64,000 nucleotides of DNA from Lactococcus nasutitermitis (GCF_018403765.1 NZ_BOVQ01000003.1:62001-126000); one strand, 5' to 3'. Shown: positions 1 through 9,173, numbered from the stretch's first letter. Made by a program: numbers and translations. Notes: generated from the letters alone by a model not told the origin.

Positions 1-221
1 GCATAAACACGCGCGAAAATACTTTCTGGCAGACCAGCCAACAGCGCAACTCGCTCTGCCAAGGCTTCTTTGAAATCAATTTCCCCTCGCATCGCAGCTG
101 CTGTTACTTGCGCAATTTTCTCGCCGACACCTGCTTCATCTCCCAGTAAATCAATCACTTCTTCCTCAATCAATGTACTATCAACGTCCATAACCAAGAG
201 TTTTTTTACTTTTTCTGTCAT
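1..221 (-). CDS. serB: Phosphoserine phosphatase SerB, 5' part of gene
   Basis: Only the first 73 codons are inside the window; the gene runs off the left edge. The visible N-terminus has HAD motif I, D-V-D-S-T, at residues 12-16, where the first Asp is the nucleophile of the family. SerB removes phosphate from O-phospho-L-serine, the last step of serine synthesis. The ATG at 219-221 is preceded by an AAAGG ribosome site. It follows serC, serA and an FMN-type protein on the same strand, which fits a serine operon. Identity rests on motif I plus context, because the later HAD motifs are outside the window. Confidence 0.9.
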   Translation of the reverse strand, partial: MTEKVKKLLVMDVDSTLIEEEVIDLLGDEAGVGEKIAQVTAAAMRGEIDFKEALAERVALLAGLPESIFARVY

Positions 222-264
222 ATTTTTACCTTTGCTTTGTTAGAAAAAGCACTGAACGTGCTTA

Positions 265-753
265 TCAAGATTTCATCGCTGGATGATATTTTCCTTTAAT
301 ATCCAAAATTTTTACACGCACGAGCGCCACTTTTCCCATTCGTGCTGGATAAGTGTACGTCCTGATTTCTTCTTCCGTTTTTTCTGGTGCAAAATGCTGG
401 GAAAGTTTCACAAGCAGGTCAAATTTTTCTTCTTCATCTGTCACAAGCTCTGCTTTTCCTTGCAGGCTGACCGACAGATAATCCGTTGTAAAATTCTCTG
501 CAACAACCTCCTCATGTGCCACGACAAAATAACTCACTGCAGGATTTACTGCTATATTTTCCATTTTTTCACCGACTGGTGCACCATGAAAAACCAATGT
601 TTCATCATCTATCAGCACTGCATTTACAGCAACAGCTCGTGGTTCTCCCTCAGCATTTACCGTTGCAAGAACGCCATAACTACTCTCAGCAAGTACGCGC
701 AAGGCTTCTTCTTTTGTCGTTTGCAATTTGCGACGGCGCATTTCTTTGTACAT
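265..753 (-). CDS. Pyridoxamine 5'-phosphate oxidase-family (FMN split-barrel) protein
   Basis: A 162-residue protein of the pyridoxamine-phosphate-oxidase-like flavin-binding split-barrel family. The opening stretch (residues about 17-45, with YGVLATVNAEGEPRAVAVN) is the typical first barrel strands, and a later segment with VSLQGKAELV is also family-like. The exact substrate cannot be read from sequence; members bind FMN or haem-like ligands and are mostly uncharacterised. The ATG at 753 has a strong AAAGGGGAG site upstream. It sits between serA and serB on the same strand; a similar gene (ysaA) is known between serA and serB in Lactococcus lactis, so it probably belongs to the serine transcript. 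A role in serine metabolism is not shown. Confidence 0.85.
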   Translation of the reverse strand: MYKEMRRRKLQTTKEEALRVLAESSYGVLATVNAEGEPRAVAVNAVLIDDETLVFHGAPVGEKMENIAVNPAVSYFVVAHEEVVAENFTTDYLSVSLQGKAELVTDEEEKFDLLVKLSQHFAPEKTEEEIRTYTYPARMGKVALVRVKILDIKGKYHPAMKS

Positions 754-774
754 TTTCTCCCCTTTTTACAAAAA

Positions 775-1959
775 TTATTTCTTAATCACACGCACCCGAA
801 CGATATTTTCACTATCTTTGAAATGTCCTACAAGTGCTTCAACCTTACTTTCGTCAGATTCATCTAAATCAAGTAAAGTATAGGCAAAATCTCCCTGTGA
901 GCGGTTGACAATATTGGCAAGATTGATATTTTCTTGAGCTACAGCATCTGAAATCCGCGCAACAACACCTGGAACGTTTTTATTGATTAAAGTCACGCGA
1001 TAAGGTGTAAGCATCGCCTGACGTACACGCGGAAAATTCACAGAATTGATGATTTCACCTGTTTTTAAATAACGTTCCAAAGAATGTGCAACCATTTTTG
1101 TACAGTTGAGGCTGGCTTCTGCAGTTGAACCTCCCAAATGTGGTGTGACAAAAATTCCGTCATTATGATAGAATTTTTCTGAACCAAAGTCTGTCGCAAA
1201 GTAACGAATAGTGCCATTTTCAATAAAATCAAGCACATCTTCTTTATTAGTAATCTCATCACGCGCAAAATTGAGCACAACAACACCTTTTTTCATTTTC
1301 ACAAAATTCACTGCACTATACATATTCCGGGTCTCATCAGTCAGCGGTGTGTGAATAGTGATGTAATCTGCTTTTGCAAAAATTTCATCCAAAGAAGTCA
1401 CACGCTGAACGTGCGATGAAATCTCCCAAGCCCGCTCTACTGCAATGTAAGGGTCATAACCCAGCACTTTCATTCCCAGACTTTCTGCATCATTTGCGAC
1501 ACGACTTCCGATATTTCCTAAACCAATAATCCCAATCGTTTTTCCTGCAATTTCTGCCCCAGCAAAGGCTTTTTTACCTTTTTCAACAGCAAGGTCGATG
1601 GATTTGTCCGTTCCCATCTGGTCGCTCAGCCATTTATTAGCTGGTTTGAGATTACGTGAGCCAAAAATCATCATTGCGATAACAAGTTCTTTGACGGCAT
1701 TCGCATTGCCCCCGGGAGCGTTGAAAACGACAATTCCTTCACTTGCTGCGCGTTCTACGGGAATATTATTAAATCCAGCACCTGCGCGTCCGATTGCAAG
1801 TAATTTTTTACTGAACTCATAGTCATGAAAATTTTGCGCACGACAAATAAATCCTTCTGCTTCATTTTCTGCTACTTTGTCAATCGCAAAATCCGTGCCA
1901 AATTCTTTCAGTCCTTCTTCGTCAATGTTATTTCCGATTGTTTTAATGTTAAATGTCAT
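775..1959 (-). CDS. serA: D-3-phosphoglycerate dehydrogenase SerA
   Basis: NAD-dependent oxidation of 3-phosphoglycerate to 3-phosphohydroxypyruvate, the first committed step of serine synthesis, in the cytoplasm. The 394 residues match the short SerA form. The Rossmann dinucleotide motif GLGNIG is at about 146-151, the catalytic region with FVTPHLGGSTAEA lies near 275-290, and an ACT domain occupies about 320-394 (TLINKNVPGVVARIS), which in the family mediates serine feedback inhibition. The ATG at 1959 has an AAGGAG site. It is downstream of serC and upstream of the FMN-type protein and serB on the same strand. Confidence 0.97.
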   Translation of the reverse strand: MTFNIKTIGNNIDEEGLKEFGTDFAIDKVAENEAEGFICRAQNFHDYEFSKKLLAIGRAGAGFNNIPVERAASEGIVVFNAPGGNANAVKELVIAMMIFGSRNLKPANKWLSDQMGTDKSIDLAVEKGKKAFAGAEIAGKTIGIIGLGNIGSRVANDAESLGMKVLGYDPYIAVERAWEISSHVQRVTSLDEIFAKADYITIHTPLTDETRNMYSAVNFVKMKKGVVVLNFARDEITNKEDVLDFIENGTIRYFATDFGSEKFYHNDGIFVTPHLGGSTAEASLNCTKMVAHSLERYLKTGEIINSVNFPRVRQAMLTPYRVTLINKNVPGVVARISDAVAQENINLANIVNRSQGDFAYTLLDLDESDESKVEALVGHFKDSENIVRVRVIKK

Positions 1960-1974
1960 TTTTTCTCCTTATTT

Positions 1975-2142
1975 TTAAAAAGCGTTGGCGATAAGATTTA
2001 CTAAAAAACCAAGCGTTCCTATCCAAAAATAATACCACCAAGATTTGGCTTCTTTATCTTTTTTAATTGTCTTTTTGACTGTTGCGTAGATACTGCCAAA
2101 TAAAAGATCACATCCTATGGCAATTCCAATCCAAAATATCAT
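1975..2142 (-). CDS. Small two-helix membrane protein, coupled to serC
   Basis: A 55-residue reading frame not matched to any known family. Its ATG overlaps the serC stop as ATGA, and AAAGGGAA inside the end of serC lies about 9 bases upstream, so translational coupling is likely. The protein reads as two hydrophobic segments (about residues 2-22 and 35-54) joined by a Lys-rich loop ([11 protein letters not shown]), that is a hairpin with the loop predicted cytoplasmic. It ends 15 bases before the serA start. The coding potential is supported by start coupling and the clean amphipathic layout. Function unknown. Confidence 0.6.
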   Translation of the reverse strand: MIFWIGIAIGCDLLFGSIYATVKKTIKKDKEAKSWWYYFWIGTLGFLVNLIANAF

Positions 2143-3233
2143 CGTTGATGTTCCCTTTCAAATTTCTTCATAAAGTCAATCAACTCAACAATCCCTTCAC
2201 GAGGAAAAGCGTTGTAGATACTTGCGCGCATTCCGCCAACAGAGCGATGTCCTTTGATATTTTTGAAACCTTGTGCTTCTGCTTCTTTGCAAAATTCTGC
2301 ATCCAGCTCTACATTTTCCGTACGAAAAACAACATTGCAAATGGAGCGTTCATTTTTGTATCGCACAGGCGATTGATAGAAGTCAGTACTATCAAGATAA
2401 TCATAGAGCAAACTTGCTTTTTCACGATTACGTTTTTCCATCGCATTGACACCACCTTGCGCCTTGACCCAGTCAAAAACCAATCCTGCCATATAAATCG
2501 CAAATGTCGGTGGTGTATTATAAAGAGAATCATTTTTCGCTAAAATCCGATAATCAAGCATGGAAGAAAGAACAGGCTCAGTCGGCAATAAATCTTCGCG
2601 AATAATGACAACTGTCAATCCAGCAGGGCCAATATTTTTTTGAGCGCCCGCATAAATCAGACCAAATTTTGATACATCATAATCAACTGCTAAGATATCT
2701 GAACTCATATCACCAACAAGTGGCACATTGCCAGTATCAGGCAACTCATAAATGGTTGTGCCTTCAATCGTATTATTTAAGGTAATATGCACATAAGCGG
2801 CATCAGAATTTTTGACAGAACTGTCAAAAGTGACAAGTCTGTCAAAATGCGTTTTTTCCGTAGTTCCGAGCGAAATTGGCTCAATATCAAGGCTTTTAGA
2901 AAGTTTGACAGCTTCGTCAAAAGCTTTTTTACCAAAACTTCCTGAAATCGCATAGTAAGCTTTTTTACCCAATCCTAAGTTTAACGGTACCATCGAAAAT
3001 TGGGTTGATGCGCCACCTTGTAAAAAAAGAACTTTATAATTTTCAGGAATTGCCATCAGCTCACGCAAAGTTTCCTCAGCGTGGGCGATAATCGCGCTGA
3101 ATTCCTTTCCTCGATGTGTTAATTCCATCACACTCATCCCTGAGCCTGCAATATCCAATAGTTCTACTTGCGCTTTTTTTAAAACTTCTTTTGGTAAAAC
3201 TGACGGTCCAGCCGCAAAATTATAAATTGTCAT
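2139..3233 (-). CDS. serC: Phosphoserine aminotransferase SerC
   Basis: PLP-dependent transfer of an amino group from glutamate to 3-phosphohydroxypyruvate, giving phosphoserine. The protein has 364 residues from the start [14 protein letters not shown], chosen because AAAGGAG lies 6 bases upstream; an in-frame ATG eight codons earlier has no such site. The PLP-lysine region reads [12 protein letters not shown]. First gene of the serine operon, with a promoter and CodY-like box just upstream. Three palindrome-like stretches (around 2814, 2832 and 2907) are embedded in the coding sequence, one encoding FDSSVK. The 3' end overlaps a small membrane-protein frame by ATGA. Confidence 0.97.
   Translation of the reverse strand: MTIYNFAAGPSVLPKEVLKKAQVELLDIAGSGMSVMELTHRGKEFSAIIAHAEETLRELMAIPENYKVLFLQGGASTQFSMVPLNLGLGKKAYYAISGSFGKKAFDEAVKLSKSLDIEPISLGTTEKTHFDRLVTFDSSVKNSDAAYVHITLNNTIEGTTIYELPDTGNVPLVGDMSSDILAVDYDVSKFGLIYAGAQKNIGPAGLTVVIIREDLLPTEPVLSSMLDYRILAKNDSLYNTPPTFAIYMAGLVFDWVKAQGGVNAMEKRNREKASLLYDYLDSTDFYQSPVRYKNERSICNVVFRTENVELDAEFCKEAEAQGFKNIKGHRSVGGMRASIYNAFPREGIVELIDFMKKFEREHQR
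2809..2830. repeat. Dispersed palindrome copy (core 2814-2825)
   Basis: TTTTTGACAG-AA-CTGTCAAAA inside serC. On the coding strand it reads TTTGACAGTTCTGTCAAA and encodes FDSSVK. Two weaker copies follow at 2832-2843 and 2907-2918. Confidence 0.85.
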
Positions 3234-3266
3234 CTCAAGCTCCTTTAAAAAAATCAACTTTTGTAT

Positions 3267-3291
3267 ATTATAACATAATTTTCAGAACATT
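3267..3291 (-). promoter_or_regulatory. serC promoter with CodY-like box
   Basis: An extended -10 (TGT-TATAAT, minus strand) lies at 3267-3272. Immediately upstream, 3277-3291 reads AATTTTCAGAACATT, one mismatch from the CodY consensus AATTTTCWGAAAATT. This suggests repression when branched-chain amino acids are plentiful; L. lactis serine genes are, from memory, among CodY targets. No good -35 is visible. Confidence 0.65.
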
Positions 3292-3300
3292 TCCCAAATA

Positions 3301-3330
3301 AAAAAAACTGATGACATTATCAGTTTTTTA
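3301..3330. terminator. Terminator after accA, bidirectional
   Basis: Inverted repeat AAAAAACTGAT / ATCAGTTTTTT with a 6-base loop, overlapping the accA stop codon. It separates the fatty-acid operon from the serine operon. Confidence 0.85.
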
Positions 3331-4083
3331 AAATTTTCTAAAGCGTTCATAACGCTGTTCTGTCAATTCTGCTTCAGACATTTTTGACAGTTCTGTCAAA
3401 TTTTCTGACAGTGTATTTTTAAGATTGTCAAACAAATTTTCCTCAGAAATCACGCCGTCAATTACGTCCATCTCAAATAATTTATCAGATGTCATTTTCA
3501 TCAGCTCAGCGGCTTCATCGCGTCGTGTGCCATCTTTCCACAAAATCGTTGCAAAACCTTCTGGAGACAAAACAGAATAAACTGCATTTTCCAGCATGAA
3601 AACTTTATTTGCCACAGCCAGAGCCAAAGCGCCGCCAGAGCCACCTTCGCCTGTAATCACTGCAATCACAGGCACTTTCAAATCAGACATTTCCAGCAAA
3701 TTGCGCGCAATCGCTTCGCCTTGTCCACGTTCTTCAGCTTCAATTCCTGGATAAGCACCTGCCGTATTAACAAATGTAATCACTGGACGATGAAATTTTT
3801 CAGCTTGTTTCATCAAACGCAAAGCTTTACGATAACCATTTGGACTAGGCTGACCAAAATTCGTCAGCAAATTTTCCTCAAGATTGTGACCTTTTTGAAT
3901 ACCAATAACTGTGACAGCTTGTCCTTGAAAACGTGCAATGCCGCCAACAATCGCCTGGTCATCTGTAAACTGACGGTCGCCATGTAATTCAACAAAATCC
4001 GTAAAAATCGTCGCAATGATTGTGCGAACAGAAACTCTATCAGAAGCTCTCGCTTTATTGATAATATCTGCAATTTCAGACAT
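3328..4083 (-). CDS. accA: Acetyl-CoA carboxylase carboxyltransferase subunit alpha
   Basis: AccA pairs with AccD to move the carboxyl group from carboxybiotin to acetyl-CoA, making malonyl-CoA. The crotonase-fold core shows [27 protein letters not shown] and [10 protein letters not shown]. The start [10 protein letters not shown] is chosen because GGAGG lies about 8 bases upstream; earlier in-frame ATG codons are too close to or upstream of that site. The start overlaps the end of accD by 8 bases. Last gene of the operon. A dispersed palindrome copy at 3386-3397 is part of the coding sequence and encodes LTELSK near the C-terminus. Confidence 0.97.
   Translation of the reverse strand: MSEIADIINKARASDRVSVRTIIATIFTDFVELHGDRQFTDDQAIVGGIARFQGQAVTVIGIQKGHNLEENLLTNFGQPSPNGYRKALRLMKQAEKFHRPVITFVNTAGAYPGIEAEERGQGEAIARNLLEMSDLKVPVIAVITGEGGSGGALALAVANKVFMLENAVYSVLSPEGFATILWKDGTRRDEAAELMKMTSDKLFEMDVIDGVISEENLFDNLKNTLSENLTELSKMSEAELTEQRYERFRKF
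3381..3400. repeat. Dispersed palindrome copy (core 3386-3397)
   Basis: TTTTTGACAG-TT-CTGTCAAA inside accA, encoding LTELSK on the minus strand. A half copy (CTGACAG) follows at about 3405. Confidence 0.85.
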
Positions 4084-4963
4084 TTTCATTCCCTCCGTTC
4101 GTTTCATTTGAACTATCATGAAGTGCCAAAATCAAAGCCAATTCATCACGCAATTCTGTCCGTTTCACAATCGCATCAACAAAACCATGTTCTTGCAAAA
4201 ACTCTGCTTTTTGGAAATCATCTGGCAACGTTTGACGTACCGTTTGCTCAATCACGCGACGTCCAGCAAAACCAATCAATGACTGTGGCTCAGCCAAAAT
4301 AATGTCACCAAGCATCGCGAAAGAAGCTGTCACACCGCCTGTTGTCGGATCAGTCAAAACCGTTATATAAAGCAAACCAGCATTAGAATGACGCTTCACA
4401 GCAGCTGACGTTTTCGCCATTTGCATGAGTGACAAAATCCCCTCTTGCATTCTTGCTCCACCAGAAGCCGTAAACACAACGACTGGCAAAGATTGCTCTG
4501 TCGCCAATTCAAAAAGTCGCGTCAACTTTTCGCCAACAACTGTCCCCATAGATGCCATGATAAAGGTCGAATCCATGATGGCAAGTGCCAATTTTTTTCC
4601 TTTAATCGTCGCAAGTCCCGTCAAAACAGCTTCATCTAAGCCCGTCTTAGCTTTCGTTGCTGCCAATTTCTCAGGGTAACCAGGAAAATCAAGCGGATTT
4701 TTCGTTTCAATTCCTGTGAATAACTCTTCAAACGAATTCTCATCAGCAATAATCGCCAAACGTTCCCGTGCCGTAATTCTAAAGTTATAGCCACAATGTG
4801 GACAGACTTTTTCAGAGCCCAAATCTTGACTGTAAATACTATGTTTACAACCTGGACATTTCGCAAAAAGTTCGTCAGGAACCTCAGGGTCTGCTAACTT
4901 TTCAGACTGTATTGAGCGATTTGGATTGATTTTTATATATTTTTTCTTTTGAAATAAAGCCAT
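4076..4963 (-). CDS. accD: Acetyl-CoA carboxylase carboxyltransferase subunit beta
   Basis: The beta half of the carboxyltransferase. A four-cysteine zinc ribbon is visible at C36/C39 and C54/C57, followed by the crotonase-like domain ([29 protein letters not shown]). The length, 295 residues, is normal. The ATG at 4963 has a GAGGTGAG site. It is co-oriented with accC upstream (91-base gap containing a dispersed palindrome) and overlaps accA downstream. Confidence 0.97.
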   Translation of the reverse strand: MALFQKKKYIKINPNRSIQSEKLADPEVPDELFAKCPGCKHSIYSQDLGSEKVCPHCGYNFRITARERLAIIADENSFEELFTGIETKNPLDFPGYPEKLAATKAKTGLDEAVLTGLATIKGKKLALAIMDSTFIMASMGTVVGEKLTRLFELATEQSLPVVVFTASGGARMQEGILSLMQMAKTSAAVKRHSNAGLLYITVLTDPTTGGVTASFAMLGDIILAEPQSLIGFAGRRVIEQTVRQTLPDDFQKAEFLQEHGFVDAIVKRTELRDELALILALHDSSNETNGGNENV

Positions 4964-5016
4964 TTCTCACCTCATTTTATCCATTATTTCTGAATTCTCA
5001 TAAAAAGAAGCAGAAC

Positions 5017-5038
5017 TTTTTGACAGAACTGTCAAAAA
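5017..5038. repeat. Dispersed palindrome copy (core 5022-5033)
   Basis: TTTTTGACAG-AA-CTGTCAAAAA in the accC-accD gap. As it lies inside an operon, it could act as a partial terminator or an mRNA-stabilising hairpin. Confidence 0.85.
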
Positions 5039-5054
5039 AGAAAACAATCTATTT

Positions 5055-6422
5055 TCAGTCTTCTTTCAAGTATTTAGGCAAGAAAGTATTTCCCAAAAAT
5101 CCTGTATCATAATCCCCAGCAATCACGTGTGCATCAGAAATGAGTTCTAGCTGGAAATCAATATTCGTAGTCACACCTTCAATATCAAATTCCATCAAGG
5201 CGCGTTGCATCTTCATCAAAGCTTCAAAACGATTTTCCCCATGAACGATGACTTTAGCAATCATACTATCATAATAAGGAGGAATTGTATAGCCTTGATA
5301 CATCGCAGAATCTACACGCAAACCCACACCGCCAGAAGGCAAAAACAAGTTTGTAATTTTCCCTGGTTGTGGCGCAAAGTTAAACTTAGGATTTTCTGCA
5401 TTGATTCGGCACTCAATCGCATGCCCTTGTGGCTTGATATCTTCTTGTTTTACAGTTAATTCAGCACCCGCAGCAATACGAATTTGCTCCTTGACAATAT
5501 CTACACCAGAGACAAATTCCGTCACAGGATGTTCAACCTGTACACGTGTATTCATTTCCATAAAATAGAAATTTCCAGATGCTTCGTCCAGCAAAAATTC
5601 AATCGTTCCAGCATTTTCATAATTCACGTGTGCCGCAGCTTTAACCGCAGCTCCTGTGATTTTATCACGCAAAGTCTGACCAATCGCTACAGATGGACTT
5701 TCTTCCAACACTTTTTGGTTATTGCGTTGCAAAGAGCAATCACGCTCGCCAAGATGAATAACATGACCTTGGCTATCTCCCAAAATTTGTACTTCAATAT
5801 GTCTCGCTGGGAAAATCATGCGCTCAATGTACATCGCACCATTACCAAAAGCAGCTTTTGCTTCGGCAGTTGCAGCATTAAAAGCAGGAATAAGTTCCTC
5901 TGCATTTGCAACTTTACGAATTCCTTTACCACCACCACCAGCAGAGGCTTTGAGCATTACAGGATAACCAATCTGATTAGCAATTTCAATCGCTTCTTCT
6001 GCGGTATAAACTTCCCCATCAGAACCTGGTGTTGTTGGAACGCCAGCTTCATTCATCTGCGCCCGCGCATTGATTTTATCGCCCATCATGTCCATCACTT
6101 CAGCAGAAGGTCCGATAAATTTAATATTCATTTCTTCACAAAGACGTGCAAATTTTGAATTTTCACTTAAAAATCCAAAACCTGGGTGGATAGCTTGCGC
6201 ATGAGTTGCCACTGCAGCTTCTAAAATATTATTCATATTGAGATAAGAATCCGTTGCACGCGCTGGGCCAATACAGATTGCTTCATCTGCTAAAGCCACA
6301 TGCAAAGCATCTTTATCCGCTTCTGAATAAACAGCAACCGTCTCAACACCCAATTCACGTGCTGCACGAATAATTCGTACTGCAATTTCGCCACGATTGG
6401 CGATTAAAATTTTATTAAACAT
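5055..6422 (-). CDS. accC: Acetyl-CoA carboxylase biotin carboxylase subunit
   Basis: ATP-dependent carboxylation of the biotin carried by AccB. The 455-residue protein has the full biotin carboxylase layout: an N-terminal NTP-binding fold (MFNKILIANRGEIAVRI), an ATP-grasp domain with the glycine-rich loop KASAGGGGKG near residue 160, ERDCSLQRNNQKV, MNTRVQVEHPVTE, and the C-terminal domain. The ATG at 6422 follows a GAGGGAAAG site about 10 bases upstream. It lies between fabZ and accD in the operon. Confidence 0.98.
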   Translation of the reverse strand: MFNKILIANRGEIAVRIIRAARELGVETVAVYSEADKDALHVALADEAICIGPARATDSYLNMNNILEAAVATHAQAIHPGFGFLSENSKFARLCEEMNIKFIGPSAEVMDMMGDKINARAQMNEAGVPTTPGSDGEVYTAEEAIEIANQIGYPVMLKASAGGGGKGIRKVANAEELIPAFNAATAEAKAAFGNGAMYIERMIFPARHIEVQILGDSQGHVIHLGERDCSLQRNNQKVLEESPSVAIGQTLRDKITGAAVKAAAHVNYENAGTIEFLLDEASGNFYFMEMNTRVQVEHPVTEFVSGVDIVKEQIRIAAGAELTVKQEDIKPQGHAIECRINAENPKFNFAPQPGKITNLFLPSGGVGLRVDSAMYQGYTIPPYYDSMIAKVIVHGENRFEALMKMQRALMEFDIEGVTTNIDFQLELISDAHVIAGDYDTGFLGNTFLPKYLKED

Positions 6423-6515
6423 ACTAATCTTTCCCTCTATACAGTCACTTCAATCCTGCGCGAACATAGCTGTTCAACTTTTCAAAATATAGATAAAGCA
6501 ACTTTTAAAGCCATA

Positions 6516-6950
6516 TTATTTTCCTAAAGCAAAAGTCAATGTTCCCTTTGCAGCAAGCTTACCATCAACTGTTGCTTCTGCTTCAACTACCGCAATTGGT
6601 CCACGTCGTTTGATAAATTTTGCATGCAGGACAAGTTGGTCTCCCGGCACCACTTGCTTTTTATATTTTACACCGTCCATACCAGCGTAAAAGACAAGTT
6701 TTCCTTTATTTTCAGGTTTGGAAAGCTCTAAAACTCCTGCAGCTTGTGCCAAAGCTTCCATAATCAAAACACCTGGCATCACAGGATATTGCGGAAAATG
6801 TCCTTTAAAAAATTCCTCATTAATCGTCACATTTTTAAGAGCTGTGATTTCATCATCAGAAATATCCAACACACGGTCAACCAAAAGCATCGGATAGCGA
6901 TGTGGCAGAGCTTCCATTATTTTTGTAACATCAATATTTACTTCCGTCAT
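6516..6950 (-). CDS. fabZ: 3-hydroxyacyl-ACP dehydratase FabZ
   Basis: Hot-dog-fold dehydratase removing water from 3-hydroxyacyl-ACP during elongation. In 144 residues it has [11 protein letters not shown] at 17-27, the catalytic His51 in [11 protein letters not shown] and Glu65 in IMEALAQ. The ATG at 6950 is preceded by AGAGGAC-type purines. In Lactococcus and streptococci a FabZ sits at this operon position. Whether it also isomerises (FabN-like) cannot be decided from sequence. Confidence 0.96.
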   Translation of the reverse strand: MTEVNIDVTKIMEALPHRYPMLLVDRVLDISDDEITALKNVTINEEFFKGHFPQYPVMPGVLIMEALAQAAGVLELSKPENKGKLVFYAGMDGVKYKKQVVPGDQLVLHAKFIKRRGPIAVVEAEATVDGKLAAKGTLTFALGK

Positions 6951-6982
6951 TTAAACGTCCTCTAAAAAGTATTTGCTATTAT

Positions 6983-7369
6983 TTATAAAAGGTGAAAACC
7001 GCTATAAACATAAAGCAAGAATTGTATAACTAGCAACAAACTTGCAAATTTATCCCATTTTTTATCTGTATCTTTGGAAATTGTTGGTTGGCAAATCATT
7101 ATTGCTGCAATCGGAGAAATCAGCCACCACCACCCAGTATGTCCTGCATCATGCAAACGACTTACCGTTGCAAAAATAGCATACAAAACAAAAACCATTC
7201 CAAAAATTGCTGTTGCCCCTTGCTCAAAATTACTATGAGTATGATGGTTTATATAAATCAAAAACATAATAATTCCAACACAAGGCAACTGACCGGCAAA
7301 ATAAGACTTACGGTCAAGTTTACCCGAGTCAGAACTAAAAAAATGAAAATAATTTACAAAATACTTCAT
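6983..7369 (-). CDS. DUF805 family membrane protein
   Basis: A 128-residue polytopic membrane protein of the DUF805 family. The hallmark R-L-H-D-A-G-H-T-G-W-W-W lies near residues 72-83, and about four hydrophobic segments are present (near 30-43, 53-70, 80-95 and 107-125). Function unknown for the family. Its ATG begins directly after the accB stop (TAAATG) with no strong ribosome site, so it depends on coupling to accB. Its position between accB and fabZ breaks the usual adjacency of those genes and suggests a later insertion into the operon. Confidence 0.85.
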   Translation of the reverse strand: MKYFVNYFHFFSSDSGKLDRKSYFAGQLPCVGIIMFLIYINHHTHSNFEQGATAIFGMVFVLYAIFATVSRLHDAGHTGWWWLISPIAAIMICQPTISKDTDKKWDKFASLLLVIQFLLYVYSGFHLL

Positions 7370-7846
7370 TTATTTTATTCTCACTAAATCCTGTCCAAAC
7401 TCAACAACTTCCTCAGCTGAAACCAAGATTTCTGTAATCACACCATCTTTTGGTGCGGGGATTTCATTCATGACTTTCATGGCTTCAATGATAAGAAGTG
7501 TTTGACCTTTTTTGACTGTATCGCCGACCTTGACAAACTCAGCTTTATCTGGTGAAGCTTTGAGATAAATAACCCCAACAAGCGGACTTGTCACAGTTTC
7601 ACCTTCAGCAACAGAAGATGAAACTTCTGGAGTACTTGGTGTTTCTATTTCAGCTTGTGGTGCTACAGTCGAAACTGGAGCTACAGCGACTGGCGCAGCT
7701 GCTGCAACTGGACTTGCTTGAAGAAATTGACCTTCATTTTTTGAAAAATTCAATTCGCCTTCTACTGTCCGATAAGAAAATTCGCGCAATGTTGAAGCGT
7801 CAAATTGTTTCATCAAATCTTTTACTTCATTTATATTCATAATCAT
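7370..7846 (-). CDS. accB: Biotin carboxyl carrier protein AccB
   Basis: Carries biotin for acetyl-CoA carboxylase. In 158 residues it shows an N-terminal helix (NINEVKDLMKQFD), an Ala/Pro/Val-rich linker at about 42-80 and a C-terminal biotinyl domain with E-A-M-K-V-M; Lys124 is the biotinylation site. The start may be the first ATG (7846) or the ATG two codons later. No good ribosome site lies close by: an AAAGGA is about 40 bases upstream and a 6-bp inverted repeat (7857-7873) lies between it and the start. It is followed without gap by the DUF805 gene. Confidence 0.97.
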   Translation of the reverse strand: MIMNINEVKDLMKQFDASTLREFSYRTVEGELNFSKNEGQFLQASPVAAAAPVAVAPVSTVAPQAEIETPSTPEVSSSVAEGETVTSPLVGVIYLKASPDKAEFVKVGDTVKKGQTLLIIEAMKVMNEIPAPKDGVITEILVSAEEVVEFGQDLVRIK

Positions 7847-7856
7847 ATCGCCATGA

Positions 7857-7873
7857 ATAAGGTAAAACCTTAT
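7857..7873 (-). promoter_or_regulatory. Inverted repeat in accB leader
   Basis: ATAAGG-TAAAA-CCTTAT lies between the distant AAAGGA and the accB start. As an RNA hairpin it could affect accB initiation. It is short, so it may be incidental. Confidence 0.35.
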
Positions 7874-7891
7874 CGCATGAACTATCCTTTC

Positions 7892-9115
7892 TTATTTACC
7901 ATCCCATTTTTTAAATGCTAGAACAGCATTGTGTCCGCCAAAACCAAAGTCTTGTGAAAGTGCATAATTGATTTCTGTTTCACGTCCTTCGCCAAGCACA
8001 ACGTTAATCGTCATTCCTTCATCAAGCTCTGTTGTACCAGCATTGACTGGTGCATATTGGTGCATCAAAGCTTGAACAGTTGCTACTGCTTCAATACCAC
8101 CAGTTGCGCCAAGTGCATGACCGTGCAAGGCTTTTGTAGAAGAAACATATGGTTTGTCGCCAACCACATTGTGAATCGCAAGTGCTTCTGTTTCTTCATT
8201 TGCGTGCGTTGATGTTCCGTGAGCGTTGATATAATTGATATCTTCTGCAGTAATTCCTGCTTCTTCAATCGCCAATTTCATCGCTTTTTCAGCACCAATA
8301 CCGCTTGGTGTTGTCATATGGTAAGCATCATTTGTTGAACCGTAACCAACAATTTCAGCAAGGATATTTGCACCGCGTGCTTGTGCATGTTCAAGACTTT
8401 CCAAAATCAAAACACCAGCGCCTTCACCCATGACAAATCCTGAACGATTTTTATCAAAAGGAATACAAGCTTTTTCTGGGTCTGTTTCTTTTGTGAGAGC
8501 TGTCAAGTTCGCAAAACCAGCGATACCAAGTTCGCAAATAGCAGCTTCAGCTCCTCCGGCAATCATTGCATCTGCATAACCATGTTTGATTTCACGGAAA
8601 GCTGAACCAATCGCATTTGAACCTGCTGCACAAGCTGTAACTTCTGCACGAGAGACCCCACGCGCGCCAGTACGTAGGGAAACATTTCCTGTTCCCATAT
8701 TTGCGATTGCAAGAGGAACATACATTGGAGACACTTTACGTGGACCTTTAAGCAAAGCTTGAGAATTTTTTTGTGATTGTTCCAAGCCACCAATTCCTGA
8801 GGCAATGATACAACCTAAACGGTCATAATCTGTATTTTCCTCAGTAATTCCTGACATTGCCATTGCATCAAGTGATGCATGAACCGCATATTGACTAAAT
8901 AAATCCATTCGACGCGCATCTTTTTTCTCAAAATATTTATCAAATGGAAAATCTTTGACCTCAGCAGCAACTGAAATTCCTGTTGCTGTTGCATCAAAAT
9001 GGCTAATCGGACCTATTCCTGTTTTACCTGCTTTTAGATTTCCCCAAAATTCTTCTGGGTTTGAACCAATCGCACTGACAACACCATAACCTGTTATTAC
9101 TACTCTATTTGTCAT
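7892..9115 (-). CDS. fabF: 3-oxoacyl-ACP synthase II FabF
   Basis: Condenses malonyl-ACP with acyl-ACP in chain elongation. The 407-residue protein has the thiolase-fold catalytic triad: Cys162 in TACAAGSNAIG, His299 in NAHGTSTHANE and the second His in KALHGHALGATGG (near 333). The ATG at 9115 has a GGAG site. It is followed by accB after 45 bases and preceded by fabG. Confidence 0.98.
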   Translation of the reverse strand: MTNRVVITGYGVVSAIGSNPEEFWGNLKAGKTGIGPISHFDATATGISVAAEVKDFPFDKYFEKKDARRMDLFSQYAVHASLDAMAMSGITEENTDYDRLGCIIASGIGGLEQSQKNSQALLKGPRKVSPMYVPLAIANMGTGNVSLRTGARGVSRAEVTACAAGSNAIGSAFREIKHGYADAMIAGGAEAAICELGIAGFANLTALTKETDPEKACIPFDKNRSGFVMGEGAGVLILESLEHAQARGANILAEIVGYGSTNDAYHMTTPSGIGAEKAMKLAIEEAGITAEDINYINAHGTSTHANEETEALAIHNVVGDKPYVSSTKALHGHALGATGGIEAVATVQALMHQYAPVNAGTTELDEGMTINVVLGEGRETEINYALSQDFGFGGHNAVLAFKKWDGK

Positions 9116-9173
9116 ATTTTTTCTCCAAAATATTATTTTAATATGCTTATTTACTACTTACTTTTTAGCAGTT

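Noticed and set aside
6423-6515. Ten-codon frame between fabZ and accC
   Set aside because: It has an AGGA upstream but is too short and has no other support.
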